This document shows positions 25,801-34,615 of a stretch of DNA of 64,000 nt, piece after piece. The notes under the pieces are model-generated. The model was not told the origin of the DNA. It was given only the letters and a program-made list of their open reading frames with translations, and did not search any database. Positions within the stretch are counted from its first letter, which is position 1. Every line of letters starts with the position of its first letter. Origin of the DNA: SIG440 sp045648205 (GTDB lineage: Bacteria; Bacillota; Clostridia; Monoglobales; Monoglobaceae); assembly GCA_045648205.1 (NCBI GenBank), contig JAZRNM010000030.1:62001-126000 (forward strand), read 5' to 3'. The position numbers were made by a program, and so were the translations under genes.

Positions 25801-27852
25801 ATGAACAATAACACCCCCATACAGTTTATAAAAGGCATAGGCGAAGCCCGTGCCAAGCTTTTTGCAAAGCTTGGCATAGCAACCGTCCAGGACCTTCTCT
25901 TTCACTTTCCGCGAAGTCTTGAGGATCGCTCTGAAATCAAAGCCATCTCTGACCTTATGGACGGTGAAACAGTATGTGTGTGCGGAAGTCTTGCAAGTGA
26001 AGTCAAAACCTATCGTGGCCGAGGCAGAAAATCTGTCACCCAGGTCAAGGTCAGTGACGGGAGCAGCATAATGCGAATAAGTTGGTTCAATGCACCATAT
26101 ATTAATACAATGCTGAAAAGTGGCTCGGAATTCACATTTTACGGAAAAGCCGAATACAAGGGCAATTATTTTGAAATGATAAACCCCGTAACCGAGGTAA
26201 ATTCCACTGCCACCAAAAAAACAGGCAGAATTTTGCCCGTCTACCCCCTAACCGCAGGGCTGACTCAAACTCACATCAGAAATGCAACAGAATGTGCATT
26301 GAAGGATTTAGACGGCACTCTCCCCGACATTCTTCCCTCAAATCTTTGCGAAGAATATGGTTTCAAGCCAATGCTTGAATCACTCTCTGACCTACACTTG
26401 CCAAAAAACTATGAGGATTTTGAAAACGCAAGGCAACGTTTTGCCTTTGAAGAATTATTGGTGCTTCAGGCAGGAATACGCCTTTTGGGAGATGAACGGA
26501 AAAATTTTTCTGCCGTGCCCATAAAAAATGTAAAAAGCATAAAAAACTTTGCACAAAAGCTCCCCTTTGAATTGACAAATGCCCAGAAACGGGTAATAAA
26601 CGAAATCTGTGCCGATATTCAAAAAACCACACCAATGAACCGCCTGGTTCAGGGCGACGTTGGTTCAGGAAAAACAATGGTGGCAGCAGCGGCAATGTAT
26701 GCTGTGGCAAACAACGGGTATCAGGCTGTTCTGATGGCACCCACCGAAATCTTAGCCATTCAGCACTACAACAATCTCAAAAAACTGTTTGCGGAGTTTG
26801 GGTTTGAAACAGCGCTTCTCTGTGGCAGCATGTTCGCGTCTGCAAAGCGTGATGCAAAACAAAAAATCAAAGACGGCGCCGCACAAATAATAATCGGCAC
26901 CCATGCTCTCATAACCAATGACGTGACTTTCAAAAATGCCACATTGGTAATAACCGACGAGCAACATCGTTTTGGTGTCCGTCAAAGACTTGCCCTCACC
27001 GAAAAAGGTCTGAAAGCCCACACCCTTGTTATGACCGCAACACCCATTCCCCGAACTCTTTCTTTGATTTTGTATGGGGACCTTGACATTTCAGTGATTG
27101 ATGAGCTGCCCCCCGGCAGAAAACAAATCGAAACCTATTCGGTGACAGAAAAGATGCGCAAAAGAGTTTATGAATTCCTTCGCAAAAACGTCGCTGAGGG
27201 CAGGCAAGCATATGCAGTATGTCCCCTCATTGAAGACTCTGAAGTGTTATCAGCCAAATCCGCCATCGAATATGCAGAGAAGCTGAAAAACATCTTTCCT
27301 GACCTTTCGATTGCAGTAATGCACGGAAAACTGAAGGGCAGCGAACGAAGTGAAATTATGCAAAGCTTTTCCTCAGGCAAGATAGACATTCTGGTGTCAA
27401 CCACCGTAATCGAGGTGGGAGTTGACGTGCCGAATGCCACCATTATGCTGATTGAAAACGCAGAGCGATTTGGGCTTTCCCAGCTTCATCAGCTACGTGG
27501 CAGAATTGGCAGAGGTGCTCACGCATCTTATTGCATAATGTTTTCAGAAGGCGGCAAAATTTCTGACCAACGAATGAAAATAATGTGCGAAACAAGTGAC
27601 GGCTTCAAAATTTCCGAAAAGGATTTGGAGCTTCGTGGTCCCGGTGAATTTTTCGGCATCCGTCAGCACGGGCTCCCCGAACTGAAGGTTGCCAACCTTT
27701 CAACAGATATGTATCTTTTATCCCGGGCAAAGGACGCAGCAGAAAAAATTCTGTCATCAGACCCGACTTTGCAAAAGCCTGAGCACAAGAACCTCAAGGA
27801 CAAAATCTATTCCAAATTCCTTGAGGTATCAGAAAATGGAGTTTTAAATTGA
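25801..27852 (+). CDS. recG: ATP-dependent DNA helicase RecG
   Basis: 683 residues, normal length. Branched-DNA helicase that regresses stalled forks and processes Holliday junctions. The N-terminal wedge/OB domain includes FIKGIGEARAKLFAKLGI. The SF2 helicase motors carry LVQGDVGSGKTMVAAAA (Walker A), ITDEQHRFGVRQR (DEQH box), VMTATPIPRTLSL, and VSTTVIEVGVDVPNATIMLIENAERFGLSQLHQLRGRIGRG. The fakA-recG neighbourhood is conserved in Firmicutes, usually followed by rsmD-coaD, which here lie at 55568. Confidence 0.97.
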   Translation: MNNNTPIQFIKGIGEARAKLFAKLGIATVQDLLFHFPRSLEDRSEIKAISDLMDGETVCVCGSLASEVKTYRGRGRKSVTQVKVSDGSSIMRISWFNAPYINTMLKSGSEFTFYGKAEYKGNYFEMINPVTEVNSTATKKTGRILPVYPLTAGLTQTHIRNATECALKDLDGTLPDILPSNLCEEYGFKPMLESLSDLHLPKNYEDFENARQRFAFEELLVLQAGIRLLGDERKNFSAVPIKNVKSIKNFAQKLPFELTNAQKRVINEICADIQKTTPMNRLVQGDVGSGKTMVAAAAMYAVANNGYQAVLMAPTEILAIQHYNNLKKLFAEFGFETALLCGSMFASAKRDAKQKIKDGAAQIIIGTHALITNDVTFKNATLVITDEQHRFGVRQRLALTEKGLKAHTLVMTATPIPRTLSLILYGDLDISVIDELPPGRKQIETYSVTEKMRKRVYEFLRKNVAEGRQAYAVCPLIEDSEVLSAKSAIEYAEKLKNIFPDLSIAVMHGKLKGSERSEIMQSFSSGKIDILVSTTVIEVGVDVPNATIMLIENAERFGLSQLHQLRGRIGRGAHASYCIMFSEGGKISDQRMKIMCETSDGFKISEKDLELRGPGEFFGIRQHGLPELKVANLSTDMYLLSRAKDAAEKILSSDPTLQKPEHKNLKDKIYSKFLEVSENGVLN

Positions 27853-27876
27853 TTAAAAACATGGAGGTAGGATTTT

Positions 27877-28455
27877 ATGAACATATGTGTTTATGGAGCA
27901 TCAAGTGACCTTATTGACAAAGAATATATAAACGCAGGAGAACAGCTTGGCGAAGAAATGGCAAAGCGCGGACATTCACTGATTTTCGGTGGCGGTGCTT
28001 GCGGTCTTATGGGTGCAGTTGCTCGTGGTATGACAAAAGGCGGTGGAAAAATCGTTGGCATAGCCCCATCATTTTTCAATGTTGATGGCATTCTCTATGA
28101 CAAATGCACCGACTTCATATTCACCGAAACAATGCGTGAACGCAAGCAAACCATGGAGAATATGGCAGATGCCTTCATTATGACTCCGGGCGGCGTGGGT
28201 ACCTATGAAGAATTTTTTGAAATATTCACCCTGAAACAGCTTGGCCGTCACAGCAAAGCAATAGCCATACTCAACACTATGGGCTATTATGACACGCTCT
28301 CTGTGCTTATGCAAAGCACCTGTGACAAAAACTTTATGAAGACCGAATCCCTGAGCCTTTCCCAAACCTTCACAGATGCAGACAGTCTGCTTGACTATCT
28401 TGAAGGCTATGTCCCAACAGATGTAAACATCCAAGATATGAAACATTTGAAATAA
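27877..28455 (+). CDS. LOG family protein (TIGR00730 type)
   Basis: 192 residues. Rossmann-fold nucleoside-5'-monophosphate phosphoribohydrolase family ('Lonely guy'). The markers are GGGACGLMGAVARG, TETMRERKQTMENMADAFI and the signature PGGVGTYEEFFE (catalytic Glu). In plants the family activates cytokinins; in bacteria the substrate is usually AMP-like nucleotides and the cellular role is uncertain. GGAGG lies 9 nt before the ATG. A hairpin at 28463-28486 follows the stop. Confidence 0.9.
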   Translation: MNICVYGASSDLIDKEYINAGEQLGEEMAKRGHSLIFGGGACGLMGAVARGMTKGGGKIVGIAPSFFNVDGILYDKCTDFIFTETMRERKQTMENMADAFIMTPGGVGTYEEFFEIFTLKQLGRHSKAIAILNTMGYYDTLSVLMQSTCDKNFMKTESLSLSQTFTDADSLLDYLEGYVPTDVNIQDMKHLK

Positions 28456-28462
28456 TTTCCCG

Positions 28463-28490
28463 TGGCTACAGAAAATTCTGTAGCCATTGT
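28463..28490 (+). terminator. Hairpin, possible weak terminator after the LOG gene
   Basis: TGGCTACAGA (28463-28472) pairs with TCTGTAGCCA (28477-28486). The following tract (TTGTTAATAATTT) is only partly T, so termination may be inefficient. Confidence 0.5.
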
Positions 28491-28520
28491 TAATAATTTA
28501 AGAACAATTTTCAACAAAGA

Positions 28521-28549
28521 TTGCTTTTTGAAATTCACTATGATATAAT
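28521..28549 (+). promoter_or_regulatory. Promoter of proA (extended -10)
   Basis: TGATATAAT (28541-28549) is an extended -10 with a perfect TATAAT; the -35 at 17 nt is a weak TTGCTT (28521-28526). Confidence 0.6.
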
Positions 28550-28587
28550 TTAACTATGAAATACTTTTATCTTTCGAGGTGACAACA

Positions 28588-29832
28588 ATGCAAGAACTTC
28601 AAACAAAAGGCGCTTTGGCAAAAGAGTCGGCATCAGCCTTAGCAACAGCATCTGCCGACACAAAAAATGCCGCATTGCATAAAATTGCAGAAGCCTTCTC
28701 TTTGAATATGACATACATACTTTCCGAGAACCAAAAGGACATTGAATCTGCGCAGAAAAACGGATTGAATGAAGGTTTGATTGACCGTCTGACTCTAACC
28801 CGCGAACGCGTAGACGCAATGGCAGAAGGAATCAAACAAATAGCCAAGCTTCCCGACCCAATCGGAGAAGTGGTTTCAGAATTCAATCGTCCCAACGGGC
28901 TCAATATACGGGAAATACGAGTTCCTTTGGGTGTAGTTGGCATAATTTATGAAGCACGCCCCAATGTCACCGCAGATGCCGCAGCGCTTTGCATAAAGTC
29001 AGGAAATGCGTGCATCCTCCGTTGCGGAAAAGAAGCACACAAATCAAGTATGGCAATCACCACTGTGATTAGAAACGCATTAAGCGATGCAGGGCTTCCG
29101 TCAGATTGTGTGAACCTGGTTGAAGACACCTCCCGTGAGAGTGCTTTGGCACTGATGAAGCTCAATGACTATCTGGATGTCATAATCCCCCGTGGCGGTG
29201 CAGGACTAATCCGCAGTGTTGTTGAAAATGCCACAGTCCCCGCAATTGAAACAGGAACAGGAAACTGCCACATCTTTGTTGACGAAAGTGCCGACCTTGA
29301 TATGGCGGAAAAAATCATTATCAATGCAAAAACCTCACGGCCATCTGTGTGCAATGCCGAAGAAAAGCTCCTTGTCCACAAGGACATTGCAAGCAGCTTT
29401 TTGCCACGCATTTTGAAGGCTTTGAGTGAAAAATCTGTTGAAATCATTGGCGACGAAACGGTTTGCAGCATTTTCCCCTCAGCAACTCCTGCAATCGACG
29501 ATGATTGGGCAAGAGAATATCTTGACCTGAAAATTGGTGTCAAGATTGTTGATTGTCTTGACGACGCCATCAGCCATATAAACAAATATAACAGCCGGCA
29601 CTCCGAGGCAATCATAACAAACAACGATGAAAATGCTCAGAAATTTTTGAATTCTGTTGATGCGGCGGCGGTTTATGTGAATGCATCCACCCGTTTCACA
29701 GACGGCTTTGAGTTTGGCTTTGGAGCAGAAATCGGCATAAGCACCCAAAAAATCCACGCAAGAGGGCCAATGGGTCTGAAAGCACTGACCACCATAAAAT
29801 ATACCATACACGGAGACGGACAAATCCGCTGA
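28588..29832 (+). CDS. proA: Gamma-glutamyl phosphate reductase
   Basis: 414 residues. NADPH-dependent reduction of glutamate-5-phosphate to the semialdehyde in proline synthesis. Aldehyde-dehydrogenase fold with VPLGVVGIIYEARPNVT, RCGKEAHKSS, PRGGAGLIRSVVENATVPAIETGTGNCH-type active-site region, catalytic Cys in RPSVCNAEE, and the C-terminal FTDGFEFGFGAEIGISTQKIHARGPMG-type block. ATG at 28588 with GAGGTG five nt upstream; an in-frame GTG at 28579 is part of that ribosome binding site. ProB and ProC are not in the window, so proA is encoded apart from its partner kinase. Confidence 0.96.
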   Translation: MQELQTKGALAKESASALATASADTKNAALHKIAEAFSLNMTYILSENQKDIESAQKNGLNEGLIDRLTLTRERVDAMAEGIKQIAKLPDPIGEVVSEFNRPNGLNIREIRVPLGVVGIIYEARPNVTADAAALCIKSGNACILRCGKEAHKSSMAITTVIRNALSDAGLPSDCVNLVEDTSRESALALMKLNDYLDVIIPRGGAGLIRSVVENATVPAIETGTGNCHIFVDESADLDMAEKIIINAKTSRPSVCNAEEKLLVHKDIASSFLPRILKALSEKSVEIIGDETVCSIFPSATPAIDDDWAREYLDLKIGVKIVDCLDDAISHINKYNSRHSEAIITNNDENAQKFLNSVDAAAVYVNASTRFTDGFEFGFGAEIGISTQKIHARGPMGLKALTTIKYTIHGDGQIR

Positions 29833-29860
29833 GGCACAGAAAAACGAAAGGAATTTTCAA

Positions 29861-30535
29861 ATGGAACAAGAACTCAAACGAGCCTTTCTGGCTCAGATAA
29901 ATATACCCGAAGACACAGGCGCCATCTTTGCCGACTTTGCTCATCAGTTTGAAGAGCTTTTGATGATTTATCAATGTGCAATCCAGGAGGTTACCACCAA
30001 GCTCGAGGTTTTGAGCCGCGAGATGTCTGTGCGTCACAACCGAAATCCCATTGAAACCGTCAAATACCGCATAAAAAAGCCAAAGAGCATTGCAGAAAAG
30101 CTTATGCGCAACAACCACCCCATCACTCTCGAAGCCATCTCCAAACACCTTAATGACGTTGCAGGCGTAAGAGTCATCTGTTCATTCATTGACGACATTT
30201 ACACCGTCGCAAATATGCTCACTCGTCAGGACGACATAAAGCTGGTGTCGGTCAAGGACTACATCAAAAACCCCAAAGAAAACGGTTATCGGAGCTATCA
30301 TATGATTATCGAAATCCCCGTTTTCTTCTCAGACGTGAAGCAACCCGTCAAGGTTGAGATTCAGATCCGCACAATCGCAATGGACTTCTGGGCAAGCCTT
30401 GAACATCAGGTGAAATACAAAAAGGACGTCCCCAGTGCAGAGGAAATCCAAAGCCGCCTGAAAAAATGTGCCGATGTAATCGCCGCAACAGATGAGGAAA
30501 TGCAGAATATTGCCCAGCATATCAACATTGTTTAA
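29861..30535 (+). CDS. Small alarmone synthetase (RelQ/SAS1-type GTP pyrophosphokinase)
   Basis: 224 residues. A stand-alone (p)ppGpp synthetase domain without the HD hydrolase or TGS/ACT regulatory domains of full-length Rel. Blocks seen: RIKKPKSIAEKLMR (ATP binding), NDVAGVRVICSFIDDIYTVA (metal Asp), YIKNPKENGYRSYHMII and VEIQIRTIAMDFWASLEHQVKYK. It transfers pyrophosphate from ATP to GDP/GTP and adjusts metabolism under wall or other stress. It lies 28 nt after proA and is probably co-transcribed; a strong terminator follows. Confidence 0.92.
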   Translation: MEQELKRAFLAQINIPEDTGAIFADFAHQFEELLMIYQCAIQEVTTKLEVLSREMSVRHNRNPIETVKYRIKKPKSIAEKLMRNNHPITLEAISKHLNDVAGVRVICSFIDDIYTVANMLTRQDDIKLVSVKDYIKNPKENGYRSYHMIIEIPVFFSDVKQPVKVEIQIRTIAMDFWASLEHQVKYKKDVPSAEEIQSRLKKCADVIAATDEEMQNIAQHINIV

Positions 30536-30538
30536 AAA

Positions 30539-30566
30539 TAAAACCCGCATCAAATGCGGGTTTTTC
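30539..30566. terminator. Bidirectional terminator between relQ and the formyltransferase gene
   Basis: AAAACCCGCAT and ATGCGGGTTTT form a strong stem with a CAA loop, then T residues; A residues precede it, so it works in both directions. The stop codon of the minus-strand gene (30550) lies inside the stem. Confidence 0.88.
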
Positions 30567-31335
30567 TTTTTGCCTCAATATAGCCATCTTTTAGTATCAA
30601 ATCATTTTTCGGTGTTCCTTTTTTTGCCCGGCCACCAATAATTTCGAACCTGCCCTGACCCCCTTCATATATGCATTCATATCCCAGAAATGCCCTGAGG
30701 ATGCGGTCTGCCTCACAAACTGTCATATTTTCATTAACAGTAAAATCCAGAGGCTTCGGCGCTTCCCAATATTTCCCCACCACTTGAGATTTTGCGTTTT
30801 TATAAAGCTCATCAAAATTCTCTGCAAGAGTTTTCATCATTGACGGAACAAGATAATACACCTTTTCCATAAAGCTCTGATGGGTTTCCTCTGCATCAAG
30901 TTCAAATTCTCTCTGCAAAAGAATATCTCCCGCATCAAACTCCTCTGTGATTTTGTGAACTGTGATGCCGCTCTTTTTATAACCCCTCAAAATTGTCTGT
31001 GGCATAGGCCATGCGCCTCTGCCAACGGGCAAAAGACTTGGGTGAATGTTCACTATGGGGAAATCGGTGTTCCACGGAATTTTGAAATAATATCCACCGC
31101 AAACCGCAAATTTTACCCCATTCCTTTTAAGTCTGTCTATGTCATCTTCAGTAATACGATTCATTTTGCAGGGTATCTGGTGTTTTCTTGCAAATTCACA
31201 GATTTTGAAATTAAATTCGGTCTTATTATCAGTTTCACAAGTGAAGATTTCTGCAATTTCGCACCCCGAATCAACAAGCGCTTTGAGAGCATCAAAAAAC
31301 AAATCTATCCCAATATACGCGATCCTCAAAACCAT
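30550..31335 (-). CDS. Formyltransferase-family protein, not canonical Fmt
   Basis: 261 residues. Fold and active site of the 10-formyl-THF-dependent formyltransferases (Fmt, PurN, ArnA): CGGYYFKIP, the catalytic NIHPSLLPVGRGAWPMPQ with Asn and His, and ITVHKITEEFDAGDIL with the Asp. The C-terminal 60 residues resemble a small Fmt_C-like beta domain (LGYECIYEGGQGRFEIIGG). It is about 50 residues shorter than Fmt, lacks the Fmt N-terminal FxGTP motif, and is not next to def. It may formylate a sugar amine or a metabolite. It overlaps the DUF1294 gene by 10 nt. Confidence 0.75.
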   Translation of the reverse strand: MVLRIAYIGIDLFFDALKALVDSGCEIAEIFTCETDNKTEFNFKICEFARKHQIPCKMNRITEDDIDRLKRNGVKFAVCGGYYFKIPWNTDFPIVNIHPSLLPVGRGAWPMPQTILRGYKKSGITVHKITEEFDAGDILLQREFELDAEETHQSFMEKVYYLVPSMMKTLAENFDELYKNAKSQVVGKYWEAPKPLDFTVNENMTVCEADRILRAFLGYECIYEGGQGRFEIIGGRAKKGTPKNDLILKDGYIEAKRKTRI

Positions 31336-31592
31336 TCACCTCGCTTGAGAAGTCCCAAAGTCACACCATTTATAATCATTGCAAGGGGAATCAGAATTCT
31401 GAATTTCATCTTTGATGTTTTATGATGAAACAGAACCATTCCCATCAAAGCACCCAAGCCACCAAGCAAAAATGCAGCAAGCACAAGAACCTGTTCGCTT
31501 ATTCTCCACTTCTTCGCCTTCGCCAAAAGCTTGTCCACACCATAGCAAAGCAAAACAACCACATTCCACAAAACAACAAAAATCTCAAACAT
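31326..31592 (-). CDS. DUF1294 family membrane protein
   Basis: 88 residues, three predicted membrane helices. The family motif GVDKLLAKAKKWRISEQ and the following LGGLGALMGMVLFHHKTSK are present. Function unknown; homologues are common in bacteria, sometimes fused to cold-shock domains. It overlaps the formyltransferase gene and lies about 100 nt after the ssb-like gene, from which it is separated by a terminator. Confidence 0.85.
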   Translation of the reverse strand: MFEIFVVLWNVVVLLCYGVDKLLAKAKKWRISEQVLVLAAFLLGGLGALMGMVLFHHKTSKMKFRILIPLAMIINGVTLGLLKRGEWF

Positions 31593-31651
31593 AACATAAC
31601 CCCCGCTCGGTTTCAGTTTTCTCCATTATATAACAAATTACTCTTTATGTC

Positions 31652-31681
31652 AAAAAAATATGGGCTGTATTTTTACAGCCC
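31652..31681 (-). terminator. Terminator after the ssb-like gene
   Basis: On the minus strand GGGCTGTA (31674-31681) pairs with TACAGCCC (31662-31669) around AAAA, followed by ATATTTTTTT. Confidence 0.82.
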
Positions 31682-31691
31682 CAAAAAACAT

Positions 31692-32339
31692 TTATTCAAC
31701 TTCCTCTGCAAAACTTCCCACAGTTTCCAAACGGGACACCGAAACTTCGAATGCGGTTTTGCTTTCAACCTCTGTGTCGCTGAGCCGTTTTTGATATTCT
31801 CTGCTTTGAATTCTGCCTCTTATCACCACATTGTCCCCCACATCAAGGCACTCGGCAAACTTGGCATTTCTGCCCCAGGCAATGCAGGGTATATAATCCG
31901 ACTTGTTATATGACCTGTTCACCGCCAGAAGAATATCTGCAATTTCCCTTCCAAACGGAGTCGTTCTGTAAACCGGCTTTTTGCATATGTAGCCGTTAAG
32001 ACTTATGGAATTAAGATTCCTTTCCCCCTCACCGTCTTCTCTTTCCAGATCCTTCACAAAAACTGTCAGAATCAGTCTGTTTCCAACATTGGTAAAATTG
32101 TTATATGACCTGAACTGTCCCCGGATAACGACTCTGTCACCAACAATCAATCTTCCGCCTGCAAAGAATTTTTCAGATATAGTGACCTTCACCGTGTCGT
32201 GAGTGTCGCTTAATCTTGGGGTATCCAGCATAAAAGTATAAAAAGCCTCCTCATAAACCTCGTGTGAAAACTCAGGCTCACTTGAAACAGTTCCTGCAAT
32301 AATCACTTTATTATTTTCTGCATAGCTCTCGGTATTCAA
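31692..32339 (-). CDS. Single-stranded DNA-binding protein with two tandem OB folds
   Basis: 215 residues. Two OB-fold units: residues 8-105 (NKVIIAGTVSSEPEFSHE to IRGQFRSYNN and ILTVFVKDLE) and 107-205 (NSISLNGYICKKPVYRTTPFGRE, DYIPCIAWGRNAKFAE, NVVIRGRIQSREYQ). The second is the more SSB-like. The acidic C-terminus (FAEEVE) is reminiscent of, but not identical to, the SSB tip. The start is a TTG at 32339 with GGGAG upstream; there is no nearby ATG. Probably an accessory SSB/primosome-type protein rather than the main SSB, but the role is inferred. Confidence 0.75.
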   Translation of the reverse strand: MNTESYAENNKVIIAGTVSSEPEFSHEVYEEAFYTFMLDTPRLSDTHDTVKVTISEKFFAGGRLIVGDRVVIRGQFRSYNNFTNVGNRLILTVFVKDLEREDGEGERNLNSISLNGYICKKPVYRTTPFGREIADILLAVNRSYNKSDYIPCIAWGRNAKFAECLDVGDNVVIRGRIQSREYQKRLSDTEVESKTAFEVSVSRLETVGSFAEEVE

Positions 32340-32481
32340 AATAATCCACTCCCTAAAATTCTGGTGATGTTTTTAATATGTATAGTTCCATTATATTCAA
32401 GCTTTGGGCATTTAGAACTCCTTAAAATATCATTACCAAACAAAGCAAATCATATTCTGCCATCAAGCCAAAATTTAGGGC

Positions 32482-32510
32482 TTGTTATATTTTTATTTTT
32501 GTGATATACT
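32482..32510 (+). promoter_or_regulatory. Promoter of the DUF624 gene
   Basis: -35 TTGTTA (32482-32487) and -10 TATACT (32505-32510), 17-nt spacer, about 26 nt before the likely transcript leader and ATG. Confidence 0.6.
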
Positions 32511-32542
32511 AATATGTATTAAATCAGTCAGGATGTGAATTT

Positions 32543-33412
32543 ATGTTTTTTAATTCCTACAACAAACCGGGTAAGGGTGTCAACAAACGTGACCCAAATC
32601 AACCACGAATAACAACATTTTTTGAAATTCTTCCCCGAAAGATATGGCCTCTTTGCAAAGCAAATATGTTGCACCTTCTGACAGCTATCCCATTTTTTGT
32701 TATAACAATGGTTGTTATGGGTATTATATCCTCAAAGGTTATCAACCTTTTCTCAGCCATTCTCGGTGAAGAGGAGTTTGGTTCCACACTGCTGATACTG
32801 GATGTAATTCTGCGTTGGTTCCTTGCAATTCTCTTTACAGTATTTTTCGGTCAGGGGCCTGTTACCGCAGGCACAACCTACATAATCCGCAACTATGCAA
32901 GAGAGGAACATTGTTGGCCAGTAAGCGACTTCTTTGAAAAAACAAAAGAAAACTTCAAACAAAGCATCGGTATTTGGATTATTGACTTAGGTTTCTTCTA
33001 CGTAGTAACGATTGCTTTTGTTTTCTATTGGACTTCCGCCAATTATATTCTGGCATTTCTGCTGATTTGGATTGCAATAATTTATATTGTGATGCATATA
33101 TACATTTATCAGCTAATAATCACATTTGACCTGCCACTAAGACACAATTTGAGGAACGCATTCATTTTCACTTTTGCAAATGCGCCCAAAAACCTCTTGC
33201 TTCTCTTGATTGTTGTTGCGGTTCATATGGTTCTCCCCTATGTTGCGCTTCTCTATTACAGCAACAAATCGATAATTGTCCTTCTCGTCTGGGCACTCCT
33301 TGAGCTTATTCTTCTCCCCGCCCTGACAAGCTTTATGACAAACTTTTTCATTTATCCGTCAATCGAGAAGTACATAAATCTTGCCAACGAAAACAAAAAT
33401 CTCACAGATTAA
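32543..33412 (+). CDS. DUF624 (YesL-like) membrane protein
   Basis: 289 residues with about six membrane helices. The characteristic segment FGQGPVTAGTTYIIRNYAREEHCWPVSDFFE, with its GP-AG-Y and W-SDF pattern, places it in the DUF624/YesL family; many members are encoded near carbohydrate ABC transporters, but none is here. Monocistronic: own promoter and a strong terminator at 33415. Function unknown. Confidence 0.82.
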   Translation: MFFNSYNKPGKGVNKRDPNQPRITTFFEILPRKIWPLCKANMLHLLTAIPFFVITMVVMGIISSKVINLFSAILGEEEFGSTLLILDVILRWFLAILFTVFFGQGPVTAGTTYIIRNYAREEHCWPVSDFFEKTKENFKQSIGIWIIDLGFFYVVTIAFVFYWTSANYILAFLLIWIAIIYIVMHIYIYQLIITFDLPLRHNLRNAFIFTFANAPKNLLLLLIVVAVHMVLPYVALLYYSNKSIIVLLVWALLELILLPALTSFMTNFFIYPSIEKYINLANENKNLTD

Positions 33413-33414
33413 CC

Positions 33415-33450
33415 AAAAAGGGATTCGCTATATAGCGAATCCCTTTTTAT
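33415..33450. terminator. Strong bidirectional terminator closing the polysaccharide operon
   Basis: AAAAAGGGATTCGCTA pairs with TAGCGAATCCCTTTTT; serves the DUF624 gene (plus) and the last polysaccharide gene (minus), whose stop codon is at its right end. Confidence 0.9.
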
Positions 33451-34601
33451 AGTCCCAATTCCTCAAAATGTTTCTTTATTTTGTTTGTTTCCCATTTTTC
33501 TGCCATTTCTCTTTCGTTGTCAAAAAAGTTCTTGACCCTGCCCGAAAAAATCCGGCTGAGCAAGCGCTTTATCCAAAAGTACGGCAAAAGCCATGGTTTT
33601 TCCCTGAGGCTCGGATAAAATCCCTCCATAGCCCGACGATTCAAAAACACCGCACTAAAATATTTTTTTAATTTGTAAGTCACTCTTGACTTTGCTTTGA
33701 CTTCTTTGTTGGCAGTACGTTGCATACTGCTTCCGTGCACTCCGCTATCCCAAATATAGTTTTCCATATCTGTCAGGGTTTGAGTTCTTTCTCCGTCCTC
33801 AAACCACATATGAACCAACTTTAAAATGTTTGTTCCGAACCTATCCAAGCCAAGAATCGTAAGTTGTTCATTGATATATTCAAAATCAAGTTCTTTGCCC
33901 CACTCCCGAAGCAAAATCCACAAATCAATCACAGACCGAATTCCTGCACCGCTTGTGGCATAGTGCTTTGCATAGTGGGCAACCTGAAATACAAAGAAGT
34001 CTTCCCTCTTCATTTCATATTCAAATTCGCAATCAGCTTTTAACCTTGCAAATTTCCATCCATCGCCATAATACTCATTTATTTTCGTATGAGCGTCGCT
34101 GACCATCTGTGTGTGCATTTCAATGGTTACAAACGGCGGTTTGAAATATGTCACCTCATCAGTTCTTTCTAACTTTACCGAGTATCCAAGTCCCGCCATT
34201 ATATTTCGAATATTTGCTATATCATTATTCTTAACAAGAATGTCAATATCACCCATACTCCTCATTTCAGGGTTGGGATAAAACTTTTTAATAACATTCC
34301 CCTTCAGAAGCATAAAAGGAATTTTACTTGAACCAAAGGCCTTTCGTATTTTTGATATCTCACTTTCAAATGTGAAATGACGGCTGACAGCAAATGCATT
34401 GTGCTTCAAAAATTCCCGTCTTATCGCCTCTGGCGCCAAATCGGATACCGCACCAACCACACCCACAACATCGTGAAGCTTAGCCTCACTCATAAGGCCG
34501 GGCCAATCCTCCTCCGGGATATTCAAATCTATCTTTTCACCCAGTATAACATTCCTTATTATGTATAACAGACACTTTTTTGTTTCTCTATCAGACATCA
34601 T
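33447..34601 (-). CDS. Nucleotidyltransferase-fold protein (NTP_transf_5 / PF14907-like)
   Basis: 384 residues. The N-terminal half has the hallmarks of the uncharacterised nucleotidyltransferase family found in polysaccharide and lasso-peptide loci: FMLLKGNVIKKFYPNPEMRSMGDIDILV (Lys-Gly and the paired Asp metal ligands), then TIEMHTQM. A helical middle domain (AHYAKHYATSGAGIRSVIDLWILLREWG) and a basic C-terminal tail follow. Substrate unknown. Two consecutive ATG codons (34601, 34598) follow GAGGAG; either could start. Last gene of the 16-gene polysaccharide operon. Confidence 0.8.
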   Translation of the reverse strand: MMSDRETKKCLLYIIRNVILGEKIDLNIPEEDWPGLMSEAKLHDVVGVVGAVSDLAPEAIRREFLKHNAFAVSRHFTFESEISKIRKAFGSSKIPFMLLKGNVIKKFYPNPEMRSMGDIDILVKNNDIANIRNIMAGLGYSVKLERTDEVTYFKPPFVTIEMHTQMVSDAHTKINEYYGDGWKFARLKADCEFEYEMKREDFFVFQVAHYAKHYATSGAGIRSVIDLWILLREWGKELDFEYINEQLTILGLDRFGTNILKLVHMWFEDGERTQTLTDMENYIWDSGVHGSSMQRTANKEVKAKSRVTYKLKKYFSAVFLNRRAMEGFYPSLREKPWLLPYFWIKRLLSRIFSGRVKNFFDNEREMAEKWETNKIKKHFEELGL

Positions 34602-34615
34602 TTACTCCTCACAGA

